64,000 nucleotides of DNA from assembly GCA_001970955.1 (NCBI GenBank), contig MPUH01000044.1:1-64000 (forward strand), written 5' to 3'. The stretch comes from Stentor coeruleus. Taxonomy: Eukaryota; Ciliophora; Heterotrichea; Heterotrichida; Stentoridae. Made by a program: the position numbers and the translations under genes. Position 1 is the stretch's first letter; each line of letters starts with the position of its first letter. The notes beneath the pieces are model-generated. The model was not told the origin of the DNA, ran no database searches, and saw only the letters and a list, made by a program, of their open reading frames with translations. Below, in pieces: positions 31,470 through 41,485 of this stretch.

Positions 31470-32470
31470 TTTTTATTTTCTAGGAAAGAATAACATACAG
31501 AAATTTGTTTTTATTAAGGATGAGTTATATTTAGAGATAAGTAAAAAGAATTGAGAAATTGAAGATTTATTAGGATTTAGAAGATCAGTAGGTGGATAAC
31601 TGATTTCGAATTCAGTTGGGGAATATGGAAGATTGATTAAGATTTGTATATAATTAGAGAGATAATAGGGAAATATGCAGGAAAATTGGAGTGTTTGTAC
31701 TTAAATAGATATAAAGAAAAAATTGGTTTTGGTTTTTAGAGCCAAAATGCTGAAGTATATAACTCTGATAATTTCATATATTAAAAACTTAGCTAGTGAA
31801 TTTATTGAAGAAAAGGTTTAGTTATAGTTAGTAAAGGTGTATTATTAGCTTGAATAAGAATTATACTTTTTTTGAGAAATTATGCTTGAATTACGAGCTT
31901 GTGCCCTTTAAGTTTAGCTAAAATATGGAAAATATTTTTCTAAATAAGCAAGATTATTGTTTTCTGAGTAAAAAAAAATAAAGATATTTTAGATTTATTA
32001 GTAGATTTTTAAGTAAACTAGCGCCAACTTCAAGTATTATGCTTAGAGTATGATTATACTAAAGTTAATTCTTTAAAAAAAATATCTAGCAAATTTAATA
32101 TAAAACAAAGGATTTTTAAAACAAAAATACATAATCTAATTGTAAATCTTAATAAACTACGCTTACCCTCACTATTCCCCCTTTATTTCTTACTAGATTT
32201 AAAATTTGCCTAGAATAATTTATCAAATTTTATCAAAATAATCTCAATCTATTAAAACCCCAAATACAAATCCTAGCGACTGTAATACAAAAACAAATAC
32301 TTCCATCCAACCAAATACAAAAGTCTAACAAATTTAAAAACCCTTAAAAAAATATAATAAAAAGTGAAAAAGTTTTTCTCTATAGAATATATTGAAATCC
32401 AAAATAAAATTTTGACATTTTATTTTATCCTTATTACCTCATACCCTAGCTGAAAGGATTAATAAATATA
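31470..32470. other. Intergenic, nothing recognised
   Basis: About 1 kb between divergent genes, very AT-rich. It must hold two promoters, but I see no conserved motif. Confidence 0.5.
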
Positions 32471-33451
32471 ATGGAATCCCATAGTCCATTAAGTTTCTCT
32501 ACATGTCCAGATTCAGGAAAGACTTCTCCTTACAGAGCAAGTACAGCATGTCCAGTACAAAATTTTATCCCTGCACCTCTTGTAACTGCTGCTTCTTGGT
32601 CACTAACAAACGCAGAAACTGGAGAGTGTTTATGGGGTAAAAGTAAAGACACAGTTAGGGATATAGCAAGTCTTACTAAAATGATGACTCTTTATGTTGT
32701 CAAACAATGCATTCGTCAACGCATTATAACTGACCTTGATGTAGCTACAGTACCAAGAGAGGCTACATTATTAGGAGGAACAACTGCATATTTAAGAACA
32801 AATGATACATTAAAAATCATAGACTTACTTTATGCTATGATGCTACCTTCTGGGAATGATGCCGCTTTTACTCTTGCTGATTACTGTGGAGGGAGAATGC
32901 TAAACGATCCCAGATTTAATAGGAAAAAAGCTGTGATCGGGAATGTAGAGTTCTTTGTTAAACAAATGAATATCTGGTGTAAGCATATGGGAATGAAAAA
33001 TACTTTATTTTTAAATCCGCATGGGCTATCTCATTTAGGCAACCATTCTACAGCTGCTGAGATCGGAAAACTTGGTGCCTGGCTAATAAATCGTCCTCTT
33101 GTAGCGGAAATAGTCAGTAGTATAAAGTATTCATGCGATGTTAAAAATGGGAACAGCACTCGTAAATTGACCTGGGTTAATACAAATCTTTTATTAGGAA
33201 AACCAGGAGTTACTGGGCTTAAAACAGGCCAAACGCCAACTGCAGGACCATGTCTTTGTGTCACTTTTACAGTATCTGGATATAAACTAGCAGTAACTCT
33301 ATTAAAATGCCGTACAGCAGAAAAACGATGGGCTGAAGCTACTAAGCTTGTTGAATGGGCAGTTACGCAATTAGATATTATTTTCCAAAAATACACTGAT
33401 AAAAACATAAGGACAAGGAATTTAGCCAACTTTATTAATTCTATTGAATAA
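32471..33451 (+). CDS. Peptidase S11 (D-Ala-D-Ala carboxypeptidase-like), 326 aa
   Basis: All three active-site motifs of penicillin-binding-type serine peptidases are present in the right order: SLTK (Ser67, Lys70), SGN (127-129) and KTG (251-253). The surroundings are typical of family S11: LYAMMLPSGNDAA, MKNTLFLNPHGL, TGLKTGQTPTAG. In bacteria these enzymes trim D-Ala from peptidoglycan stem peptides, and a ciliate makes no peptidoglycan. There is no signal peptide and no C-terminal amphipathic anchor, so the product may be cytosolic or enter a food vacuole by another route. A bacterial origin with a role in digesting bacterial walls is inferred. Base composition matches the host, so any transfer is old. 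Confidence 0.93.
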   Translation: MESHSPLSFSTCPDSGKTSPYRASTACPVQNFIPAPLVTAASWSLTNAETGECLWGKSKDTVRDIASLTKMMTLYVVKQCIRQRIITDLDVATVPREATLLGGTTAYLRTNDTLKIIDLLYAMMLPSGNDAAFTLADYCGGRMLNDPRFNRKKAVIGNVEFFVKQMNIWCKHMGMKNTLFLNPHGLSHLGNHSTAAEIGKLGAWLINRPLVAEIVSSIKYSCDVKNGNSTRKLTWVNTNLLLGKPGVTGLKTGQTPTAGPCLCVTFTVSGYKLAVTLLKCRTAEKRWAEATKLVEWAVTQLDIIFQKYTDKNIRTRNLANFINSIE

Positions 33452-34321
33452 TCAACTTTGTTAATAATATTACCTTAGATTTTGCTGTTAGTTTAGGAAA
33501 TTGCTAGGCTAGTAAGTATTTTTTAGTTCATCAGAGGTGATAAAAAACATATATTTTAAGAACATTTAGATATCCTATCTGAATTTTTTTTTTTTTTTAA
33601 ATTCCTAGATTACATAGCTAAAATGAAACTATGACAAAGATTTTAAGTATCATTTCTTTTATAAATGAATTTTGTGAGTTTAGTTTGTTTTAGCTTTTGT
33701 TTTATGATTAGTTGATAAAAAATACTTAATTCCCTTCCAGATATATTCAATTGTATTTTTGTTTATGGAACTTTGATATTATATAATATAATGTTTATCC
33801 TAAACTTATTTTTTGTTTTTGCATGCTTTTGTCCTAGAAAATCTAAAAAACTATTTTTTTGTATTATGAAATATCTTAAAGTCTTCATCACAAAATATGC
33901 ATTTAAAATCTTGGAATATTATTAAATTTTCGATGATAAGCTGGATTCATTATTCTTTAGTAGAAAACTATGAACAAGAATTAAGATATTCATTTTGTAT
34001 AGTAAAGTGAAATTTAAAATCTTCACCGATTAAAATCAAAATAGAATTATAATTGATATATACTCCTGCTTAGGTTATTTTTTTAGTTTTTATATAATAT
34101 CTGCATGCAAGATCTAATTTTTATAAACTGTAAATCCTATATTCATGCTTTTGTATATTATCATCATATGAAATTTAATACAAGTACAAAGATTAAAGAT
34201 TAATAAGATGAACCTTAAAAGGGTGTTCAAGAATATTATCATATCTACCTAAAAAAAAATACCTATAGCTATAATTTCGATTATATAAAACTTTTGTCTC
34301 AAAAAAAATGTATTAACTAAA
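33452..34321. other. Intergenic, nothing recognised
   Basis: AT-rich DNA between convergent genes, with a long T-run near 33580. No feature was recognised. Confidence 0.5.
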
Positions 34322-35380
34322 TTAATAAACTAAGTCCTGAATACCAAATTTTTCAAAGAGTTTGCTTCTATAAAAAATATAAATCCCTATCGTAATTACT
34401 GCCATCGAACTGAAAAACTCATATGTTGGGTCAAGGTCAAAAAACATCATACTAATAACGGCTGTAATAAGCATAGCAACTGTAAGAGAAATCACATAAA
34501 CAATATTATCCAAATACTTGAAAATAAAGGACAACGACACTCCCATAGCAGATTGTGCAGCTAAAACCATAAACCCAGACTGGTCAAACCCATCAAAAGC
34601 TCCTTTTTCCTCTGACTTCAAAAACACAACAACAAACGTATTAACAAGAATCCCATACAAATAAAGGATTATATTCTGATAAAAAATACTCAATTTCTGA
34701 GTTTTTTTAAAATACTTCTCAGTATAAATGCTTGCTGAAGTACTACAAACAGACATTAAAGATAATAAAAGTAACCCCATAAGGTAATTATCACTTGAAT
34801 TTGCATGTTCAGGAGCTGGTGATGATAACACAGCCCCACAAGCTATAAGTATTAAAGACAGCCACTGTAAATCACTTTGCTTTTTACCCATCATAAATCT
34901 ATACAAAATCCCAGCAATCAATATCCGAATATTACCAAAAACATGAAAAAGCCCAGGGTTTATATAGGAAATCCCATAATATACTAAGGTATTAGAGGCA
35001 GCATATAAAAGTGCAGGGACTAAGAAATGTAATGACATTTTAAAAGGTAAATTGTGAAGTTCTGACTTAGAATCATCTTCTGTATTCTTATATTGGATTG
35101 CAAAAACACATGTACAGAATATAAGTTTGACTATTTCAACAAGTAAAACCATTGTCGATTCGTTAAATCTATAAGACCCATCTTCGTTTTTGGCATTAGC
35201 AATTGTCAGGGGCTGGATAACTTTAACTCCTATTGCTATAAAGATTATAAGGGAATATGTAGCTAAAGATGTGGTCTGTTTAGGTGCAACAGGGGCAAGT
35301 AAAGCTTCTTTTTTGGTTTCTGAGCCCAAGCTCTGGAGTTCATACTCATTTTTGTCAAACTTCTGAGCATTGTAGTTCAT
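34322..35380 (-). CDS. Nucleotide-sugar transporter, SLC35A-like, 352 aa
   Basis: About ten hydrophobic segments. The family core is clear: STMVLLVEIVKLIFC, then FLVPALLYAASNTLVYYGISY, then GNIRILIAGILYRF, which correspond to the SLC35A motifs (TVV...E..K, VPA..YA..NNL, ...K...TA...). Members exchange CMP-sialic acid, UDP-galactose or UDP-GlcNAc for the nucleoside monophosphate in the Golgi; the sugar is not readable from sequence. I place the start at the ATG at 35380 (MNYNAQ, preceded by AATAAAA) rather than at a TTG 30 nt further up. The promoter is shared with the divergent channel gene, 152 nt away. Confidence 0.9.
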   Translation of the reverse strand: MNYNAQKFDKNEYELQSLGSETKKEALLAPVAPKQTTSLATYSLIIFIAIGVKVIQPLTIANAKNEDGSYRFNESTMVLLVEIVKLIFCTCVFAIQYKNTEDDSKSELHNLPFKMSLHFLVPALLYAASNTLVYYGISYINPGLFHVFGNIRILIAGILYRFMMGKKQSDLQWLSLILIACGAVLSSPAPEHANSSDNYLMGLLLLSLMSVCSTSASIYTEKYFKKTQKLSIFYQNIILYLYGILVNTFVVVFLKSEEKGAFDGFDQSGFMVLAAQSAMGVSLSFIFKYLDNIVYVISLTVAMLITAVISMMFFDLDPTYEFFSSMAVITIGIYIFYRSKLFEKFGIQDLVY

Positions 35381-35532
35381 TTTTATTATTCTACTTGATT
35401 CAACTAACAAAAAACTGTGGAAAAAAACACTTTCCTATAAATTCAAAGCAAAAACCATAAGATTATAATAAAAAGTCTTTGAAATAATAAAAAAAATTTC
35501 ATAACAAAACTTAATTTATATAAACTTTTAAT

Positions 35533-37626
35533 ATGGCCAAAATCAATCCTCTTGACAACCCTTCGCTAAAAATTATCCCTGAACGACTAAATCGCGATTA
35601 CAAAGTTCCTGCAGACAAATACATACAATCATTACCAACTATGTCAGAAAATAGAAAAAAATGCCTTGGTAGGATGGTTTTCCATCCTGAATCCTTACCT
35701 CGAATGGCTTGGGATATTCTTATGCTTGTTCTTATAATATATCAAGCATTAACAGTTCCTTATTTTATATGTTTTAACGACACTTATACAAAAACACTTA
35801 TAATTCTTGATATGTTCATGAGTTTCGTTTTCTTTTCAGACATTGTTATTTGCTTTAACACTGGATTTTATTACAAGGGATCTTTGGTTATGAAACGTAG
35901 AGCTATTGCTTGGGAGTATTTAAAAATGTGGTTTTGGATTGATGTTGTGGCATCATTTCCATACAATTGGGTTATTGAAGGGATTACTTTAGATTCAAAT
36001 CAAAATGCATCTCCGAGTATATATACCGCACCAAAAATTTTAAGGATTATTAGGGTTTTTAGGTTTCTGAGGATATTGCGTTTACTAAGATTGGCTAAGC
36101 TCAAAAAGATTCTTATTAAAATTGAAGATTATATTGCTAGTAATACTTTGGCCAATTTGTTTTTGTTTATAAGACTTTTGTCTATGGTTTTTTTCATTGC
36201 TCATTGGACTGCGTGCTTTTGGTTTCTTATTGGAAGTCAAGATATGCTCAGTCATCCAATAACTTGGGTGATAAACGCTGGTATAATTGACGCACCAATT
36301 TTCGAGCAATATATCACATCTCTTTATTGGGCTTTTACAACAATAGCAACAGTTGGTTATGGGGATATAACCCCAGTTACTTTAAATGAAAAACTCTTTG
36401 CCATGATGACTATGATTATGTCTAGTGGAGTTTTTGCTTATACAGTAGGTAGTATAGGATCATTAATAAGCAAACAAAATGCTATGGAAAATACGTATAG
36501 AGAACAAGTTGTTGCAGTCAACAGTTATATGAAAAAAAAATCATTACCGAAATCCTTGCAATTCAGAGTGCGCAGATATTTAGATTATATATGGGAAGTA
36601 AAGAAAAAAAAGAAACTTGATGAAAAACAAGTTCTGAGTCTACTCTCCGAGCCTTTGCGTGATGAGATTTACGCTCATATAAATGCTAATGTTATAAAAC
36701 TCTGTGTTGTGTTTGATGAATATGAATCTTATTTTATAGCACAGCTGACCAGGACCCTTGAAAATGAAACTTATGCACCAGGGGATACAATTTTTGCTGA
36801 AGGCGAAATCAGTTCCAAAATCTACTTCATTTTAAATGGAAAAATTGAAATCTATCATCAATATACATCAAGTACCTTTGCCTTATTATCATCCAAGCAA
36901 TACTTTGGCGAAATTGCCTTTTTTACAGGCACCCCACGTTCAGCATCAGCGCGTTGTTCTGAGTTTGTTGATTTACTAAGTTTGATTCGGTTGAATTTTT
37001 TAAGCCTTTTAGAAAAATTCCCTGAAGCAAAAGAAATAACGAAAAACTTACAAAGAAAATGTGAAAGCGGAAACTATGTATCTTTAAACATACATTGTTA
37101 TTTATGTGAAGAATTAGGCCATGTTGCTATAAAATGTAAAACTTTACTTGTGAACCTTGATCAAGAAGATACAAGAAATCATTGGCTTGAAAGCAAAGCA
37201 AGTATAAAAAAAATAAGAGTAAGGTCTAAGGATAATTCACAGACTGAAGTTAGCCCTTTAAAATTCACCCCGTTAAGTCCACAGATTAAGATACCTTATC
37301 AAAGACATAAAAGGAAGAAATCTAAGTTACGTTATACTGGGAGAAATGTTATTGGGGTTCCTCGGAGTGCTTTTTCTATGTTTCCTGAAGGTAGTGATCT
37401 GTATCCTGCGATTAGAGAAGTATTTGATAGCTATGCACAGAATGATTCAGGAACATCGACAAGAGCGACAAATAAAGATAGTTTGGGTGTAAAGCCTAAG
37501 GAAAGGAAAAAGTATAGAATGTTTTATATTAATTCTGATGCTGGAGAAGAAGGAGCTTCTATACAGGAGTATGAGAAGAAATCGGAACTTAGACCTAGTC
37601 CTACTAATGATTTAGATGGACTTTGA
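35533..37626 (+). CDS. Voltage-gated K+ channel with CNBD and zinc knuckle, 697 aa
   Basis: Six membrane segments: S1 around residues 55-80, an Arg-rich S4 (ILRIIRVFRFLRILRLLRLA) around 160-185, and a pore with the K+ filter GYGD at 275-278. A C-linker and a cyclic-nucleotide-binding domain follow (about 390-505, with FGEIAFFTGTPRSASARC, the phosphate-binding cassette). This is the EAG/HCN/CNG build. After the CNBD comes CYLCEELGHVAIKC (residues 522-535), a complete CX2CX4HX4C zinc knuckle, then a basic tail. The gene ends in TGA TGA, which shows TGA serving as stop. Ciliates hold many such channels for control of ciliary beating; ligand and gating are unknown. Confidence 0.93.
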   Translation: MAKINPLDNPSLKIIPERLNRDYKVPADKYIQSLPTMSENRKKCLGRMVFHPESLPRMAWDILMLVLIIYQALTVPYFICFNDTYTKTLIILDMFMSFVFFSDIVICFNTGFYYKGSLVMKRRAIAWEYLKMWFWIDVVASFPYNWVIEGITLDSNQNASPSIYTAPKILRIIRVFRFLRILRLLRLAKLKKILIKIEDYIASNTLANLFLFIRLLSMVFFIAHWTACFWFLIGSQDMLSHPITWVINAGIIDAPIFEQYITSLYWAFTTIATVGYGDITPVTLNEKLFAMMTMIMSSGVFAYTVGSIGSLISKQNAMENTYREQVVAVNSYMKKKSLPKSLQFRVRRYLDYIWEVKKKKKLDEKQVLSLLSEPLRDEIYAHINANVIKLCVVFDEYESYFIAQLTRTLENETYAPGDTIFAEGEISSKIYFILNGKIEIYHQYTSSTFALLSSKQYFGEIAFFTGTPRSASARCSEFVDLLSLIRLNFLSLLEKFPEAKEITKNLQRKCESGNYVSLNIHCYLCEELGHVAIKCKTLLVNLDQEDTRNHWLESKASIKKIRVRSKDNSQTEVSPLKFTPLSPQIKIPYQRHKRKKSKLRYTGRNVIGVPRSAFSMFPEGSDLYPAIREVFDSYAQNDSGTSTRATNKDSLGVKPKERKKYRMFYINSDAGEEGASIQEYEKKSELRPSPTNDLDGL

Positions 37627-37704
37627 TGAAGAAATTATAATATATATGAAACTAAAATCTTAACTGAACAAAAGTCCATGTATTTAACTTCTTAATAAAA
37701 ATTA

Positions 37705-38211
37705 ATGGGTTGTTCATGCTCCTATAATCCTGGTAGTGAAGATTTCGGAAAATTCGAATGCCTCAGATTCAAAATCCTTATAACAGGTTTGCGAAAAGTA
37801 GGCAAGACTTCAATTCTCCAAAGTGCTTGGTGGGATAGTCCAGAAAAGCTCATAACTCGTAGTTGTCTTTGTTATAGTAAAAAGCTTATAATAAAAGGTA
37901 ACACAACTTACATTGACATTTGGGACACTTTTCTAGTAGCTTCATCATATTTTGTTGATATGGATGTGCTTATCCTTGTTGTTGATCTAAGCAATAAAGC
38001 CTCTCTTAGCATTGATATAGAAAAAGTTAAAGGATTTAGTTCTAATATTATTATTGCTGGAAATAAGTTTGATATGTCAGAAGGGGAAGTTTTTCGTGGG
38101 GCAAAAAGCTTGGCAAAATCTTTAAATGCATATTTTGTCCCTATTTCAACACAGACTGGATTTGGGATAAAGGATTTATGGAACCTAGTGCATTATGTAA
38201 TTAGTAACTAG
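37705..38211 (+). CDS. Atypical small GTPase with dual lipidation signal, 168 aa
   Basis: The start MGCSCS fits N-myristoylation (Gly2, Ser6) with palmitoylation at Cys3 and Cys5. G1 is GLRKVGKTS (residues 28-36), and the expected switch region carries DIWDT in place of the DTAG/DVGG-type G3, lacking the catalytic Gln position. G4 is GNKFD and G5 is STQTG. It is Arf/Rab-like, but short and without a prenylated C-terminus. GTP hydrolysis is probably weak. It lies 78 nt downstream of the channel gene on the same strand. Confidence 0.8.
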   Translation: MGCSCSYNPGSEDFGKFECLRFKILITGLRKVGKTSILQSAWWDSPEKLITRSCLCYSKKLIIKGNTTYIDIWDTFLVASSYFVDMDVLILVVDLSNKASLSIDIEKVKGFSSNIIIAGNKFDMSEGEVFRGAKSLAKSLNAYFVPISTQTGFGIKDLWNLVHYVISN

Positions 38212-38228
38212 CATGATAATTAATACAC

Positions 38229-38666
38229 TTAAAATATATGCCTGTTCCAGCATTTTGCTCCGTATTTGCATTTCCCTTTAAGGAAGAATTTGCATACATT
38301 TTGCGAAACTTTTTTGAGGCTTTTGGGAGGAACAAAAGACTTTATTGGTTGAAAAGATTGGAAGATCTCTGGGAATTTTTTAACGTTGTCTATCAAATTC
38401 ATGAACTCTATGCTAGGATTGNGGTATTTTAATATGAGTTTCTTATATTTTTTAACGTTGTCTATCAAATTCATGAACTCTATGCTAGGATTGACAGAAA
38501 TACTTTGCCTTATATTATCAATCATACACTTGTAATTTTCCTTAGTAAACTTGTTGGTGCATACTTGGCAATAGTTATGACCACATGGTAGAGTTATGGC
38601 ATAGTTATCTCTGGTGAAGTCTGTTCTACAGTTTTCACAGCTGAGGAATGAATTTATAGTTGACAT
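38229..38666 (-). CDS. RING plus CCCH zinc-finger protein, assembly-damaged
   Basis: The first 45 residues are a RING-like finger (CENC...LPCGHNYCQVC). The C-terminal end is a CCCH finger, CKFFLKGKCKYGAKCWNRH, fitting CX8CX5CX3H. The RING plus CCCH pairing occurs in makorin- and UNK-like ubiquitin ligases that bind RNA, though this protein is much shorter (about 120 residues once the false join is discounted). The join is a 46-bp duplication around N at 38422. Its 72-nt offset keeps frame, so it adds extra residues rather than breaking the gene. The last RING Cys pair is not obvious, so the RING may be partial. Confidence 0.75.
   Translation of the reverse strand: MSTINSFLSCENCRTDFTRDNYAITLPCGHNYCQVCTNKFTKENYKCMIDNIRQSISVNPSIEFMNLIDNVKKYKKLILKYXNPSIEFMNLIDNVKKFPEIFQSFQPIKSFVPPKSLKKVSQNVCKFFLKGKCKYGAKCWNRHIF
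38376..38493. repeat. Assembly join: 46-bp direct duplication around one N
   Basis: Bases 38376-38421 recur exactly at 38448-38493 with N at 38422. It lies inside the RING/CCCH gene. Confidence 0.9.
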
Positions 38667-39262
38667 TTATATATTATATAAGGTGAATTTCTATATAATT
38701 CGGAACATAAAAATTATAATAAAAATTAAGGAGAATTGTTTTTAAAGGAAATTTTGTTAATGAAAAATGCTGATTTGAAGATTGATTAATGTAAAAGTGA
38801 AAAAATAACGTTCTTTATATGAAATATAAATAAAAGTTTGAAATATAAAGTAAAGATTAACTATTAGATAAAGGTGTTTGAGTATATTACTTTAATTTTA
38901 AATAGATTTCGTTTTTGAAATAGAGTTTTAATTCAAGATTGTATTGGAATCTTGCTAATTATGATGAGAATGCTAATGTGAAAGATACTTTAAAAATTTG
39001 AAATAGGGGCTTATTGAAGTTTTTAGCCAATATAGTTTAAAAATTAAACAATAGAGAATAATATAAAAGTAAACGGTTATAAAGATAATTTAGATTTTCC
39101 TTTCAATGACAATTTTATGGTAGTCTAAGTATAAATTGACGCCGATAGAACTATTTGATATATATTATTATACAGATTATCTATTATATAGGGGGCTCTC
39201 AGTATTATATATTATCAAAAATACTGCATTACCATACTATATAACAAAAATATACAATTTTT
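38667..39262. other. Intergenic, nothing recognised
   Basis: AT-rich DNA upstream of the second structured element. A short G-run (39191-39195) is the only compositional oddity. Confidence 0.5.
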
Positions 39263-39271
39263 GATAGTTAA
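39263..39271 (+). promoter_or_regulatory. Shared upstream element GATAGTTAA, copy 2
   Basis: Identical 9-nt motif upstream of the second structured element, at nearly the same distance as in copy 1. Confidence 0.35.
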
Positions 39272-39280
39272 AGTTAAGTG

Positions 39281-39401
39281 TTTAAACCTTGTCCGATCGA
39301 GGTTTGTTTGTCCTACGATCTCTTTCTTTGTGCAGATTCGGTATGTTAAACCACTCGTTGTCGCTAGTTATGTGACTTTTTACTTGGTTGAGGAGTTCTT
39401 T
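39281..39401 (+). ncRNA. Candidate structured RNA, copy 2 of 2
   Basis: Matches the minus strand of 15437-15557 over about 121 nt at roughly 92% identity without gaps. Hairpin 1 (AAACCTT/GAGGTTT) and hairpin 2 (GTCGC/GTGAC) each hold one G-U pair where copy 1 has a Watson-Crick pair. Read on the opposite strand these would be A-C mismatches, so the RNA strand is inferred to be plus here. It is followed by a U-run (CTTTTTG). It stands about 300 nt upstream of the next gene on the same strand. It also contains ACTTTTTAC, which is only a poor match to an Sm site. No family was recognised. Confidence 0.5.
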
Positions 39402-39697
39402 TTGATAATTAAACCCAAAAGGGTATTTAAAATCTAAAACAGGCTAAGAACAATTAATACTCTCTATAAAACTAAATAACTAAAACAATTTCTAATAATA
39501 ACACACACAACCTAACCAATTTAAAGTTTTAAAAACTAAGATAATCCAACAACTCCATAAAAAAAATTGATTATTAACTGAGAAATGCAATTAATCTAAT
39601 TTCCAACCTAATCATTTAATAGTAAAATGTTATTTCTTTTCTAAGTAAATATCCTAACCTCGCATATACAATTTAAAAAGAGTTAAATTTCATACTA

Positions 39698-41485
39698 ATG
39701 AATTTCGTTAAAAATATTCAAATTATGGATACCTCTAAACACTCGAATCCAAGCGCAATTGAAACTAAAGGATCAAGGCATGGTAACAGGGATCAAACTC
39801 CTACAAGTACACGAAAGCGATTACTAGAGCAAGCTTTAAACAAAGATAAACTTAGTACAAGGAACAAATCTGTATCTGTAGCTAAAAGTTCAGAAAAAAA
39901 TGTTCTGAACTCATCAAAAGCTTTCAGTCAAGTAGGAAAACAAGTTCTTCCACGTGGATCTCTAACAAACAAACCACATGAAGAACCTTGTAAAGCTGGT
40001 CCAATCCAAGAAAGAGTCCATCGATCTAAATCCCCATCATGTACAAAGCGTGAAAATAGCTTAGAAACATCAAAAGGATCAAGAATAAATCGTAGAAAAA
40101 GTGCTGAAAGATTAAAACCAGCACCTGTAATCCAAACAGTACCTAAAAAATCTATAGAAAAACCAGCTGATTGTATTGGAAAAATTGCTAACCAGTTTTC
40201 AGTTAAAAAAGTGCAGGTAAAAAATATTTAGGACCTTAAAGACTGTTCAATAAAAGGTAATGAAGAGCTTGGAAGGGCTCTTTTGGTTATGTTAAGTGAT
40301 GTGGATTATCATATAAAAGACTCTCCTTATTATTCAGTTGATATATTTTTGGACTATATTTCAAGTCCTGGTATCGTTGTCCAAACTTTGAAAAAAATTC
40401 AAACGTTGATTGTTACAGAAAAAATAACTGAGAGTAAGTTTTATATAGAAAACATTGCTAATTCTTATGAGATTTTTAGTAAGATTGATATGGTGACGAA
40501 TAGTCCTGGGCATTTGTTGATGGCTGCATTGATGGATACAATTTTTAAGTTCAAGAATCTCCCAGGGAAGTATATAAAATTTATTAAACAGAGTGATGTG
40601 CCTAAAGTGGTTGCTATGGAAAAACTTAACCAAACTGTAGCTGAGGTAAAAAAAGTCTCTAAAGCTCCAAAAAAGACTCATGCGAAAACTGAAAGTTTGG
40701 GTGTTCCAATATCAGTCCTTATCACAAAAGAAGAAACTTTAATCGAATCAACATCAGAAAAGTCTGAGAGCGAGATCAGTCTCAATAACACAATCGAACC
40801 AATGTCTGTCCCAGAGAAACTTGATAGTTTTAAAGACTCAAAGAAAATTTTACTAGACAAATTCTTCACTCGTATGCTAAATCCTTTAACTCCACATGAA
40901 GAAACAATAACAGATAGAAGCCCTCTTCAAGATATTCACAATAAATCATTTGAGCGTTCAAAGCCAGTAATAGAAACAAAAGGGCATATTCGTATAAAAC
41001 ATTTTAGTAGACCATCTTCAGCAACCCCAAGACTTGATCCAAAAGTTAATATAGCAAAAGAACTTGAGAAAAAAATTGTAATAGAAAGTAAAGTCAAAAC
41101 CCCAATGGCCAAAACTAAAATTGAAGAACTAAGGAGGAAAAATATTATGATTGGGTCAAGGTTTTATAAAAGACTTGAAGAGAAATTTATTGAGATCTTT
41201 TTAGAGAAAATGAAAAAAGAGCCAAGAGATTTGAAGAAACTCAGTATGATAAGCCCTGATGATTATGCTAAGAGAAAAGAAGATTATATACAAACTAATA
41301 AGGAAGTTTGGATTAAAGATACGATTAAAGTCCTTGAAAATATGGAGTTTGGTGAAAATAATGAGAATGAAAGTTTGGTTGAGACTAAACATAGTGCGTT
41401 TTTAGAGTATATAAACCAGGAAAAAAATATATCGCAGTTGATTTTTAGAGCTGAGCAGATTGAGTTGGCTACAAGGAAATTATAA
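39698..41485 (+). CDS. Unknown protein, 590 aa, two exons
   Basis: Exon 1 (39698-40216) joins exon 2 (40232-41485) across a 15-nt phase-0 intron. The first 170 residues are basic, Ser-rich and unfolded. About residues 175-280 form a compact, helical domain (DYHIKDSPYYSVDIFLDYI, then YEIFSKIDMVTNSPGH). A disordered linker and a charged helical C-terminus follow (FYKRLEEKFIEIFLEKM). The domain layout recalls plant-type DUF4378 proteins, but that is only a resemblance. A second ATG at 39725 is an alternative start. Function unknown. Confidence 0.72.
40217..40231 (+). other. 15-nt intron
   Basis: GTAAAAAATATTTAG, phase 0, A at position 10. It ends in an in-frame TAG if retained. Confidence 0.85.

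Noticed and set aside
37624-37650. TGA read as tryptophan, which would extend the potassium channel
   Set aside because: The channel already has a complete build, two TGA codons stand in a row, and the extension would be short and without pattern; the other genes fit the standard code.
39330-39360. Likeness of the structured element to the U4 5' region (CTTTGTGCAG ... GTAT ... CCA)
   Set aside because: Copy 1 reads CTTTAGGTAG at the key place and could not pair with U6; no U4 kink-turn loop or Sm site is clear.
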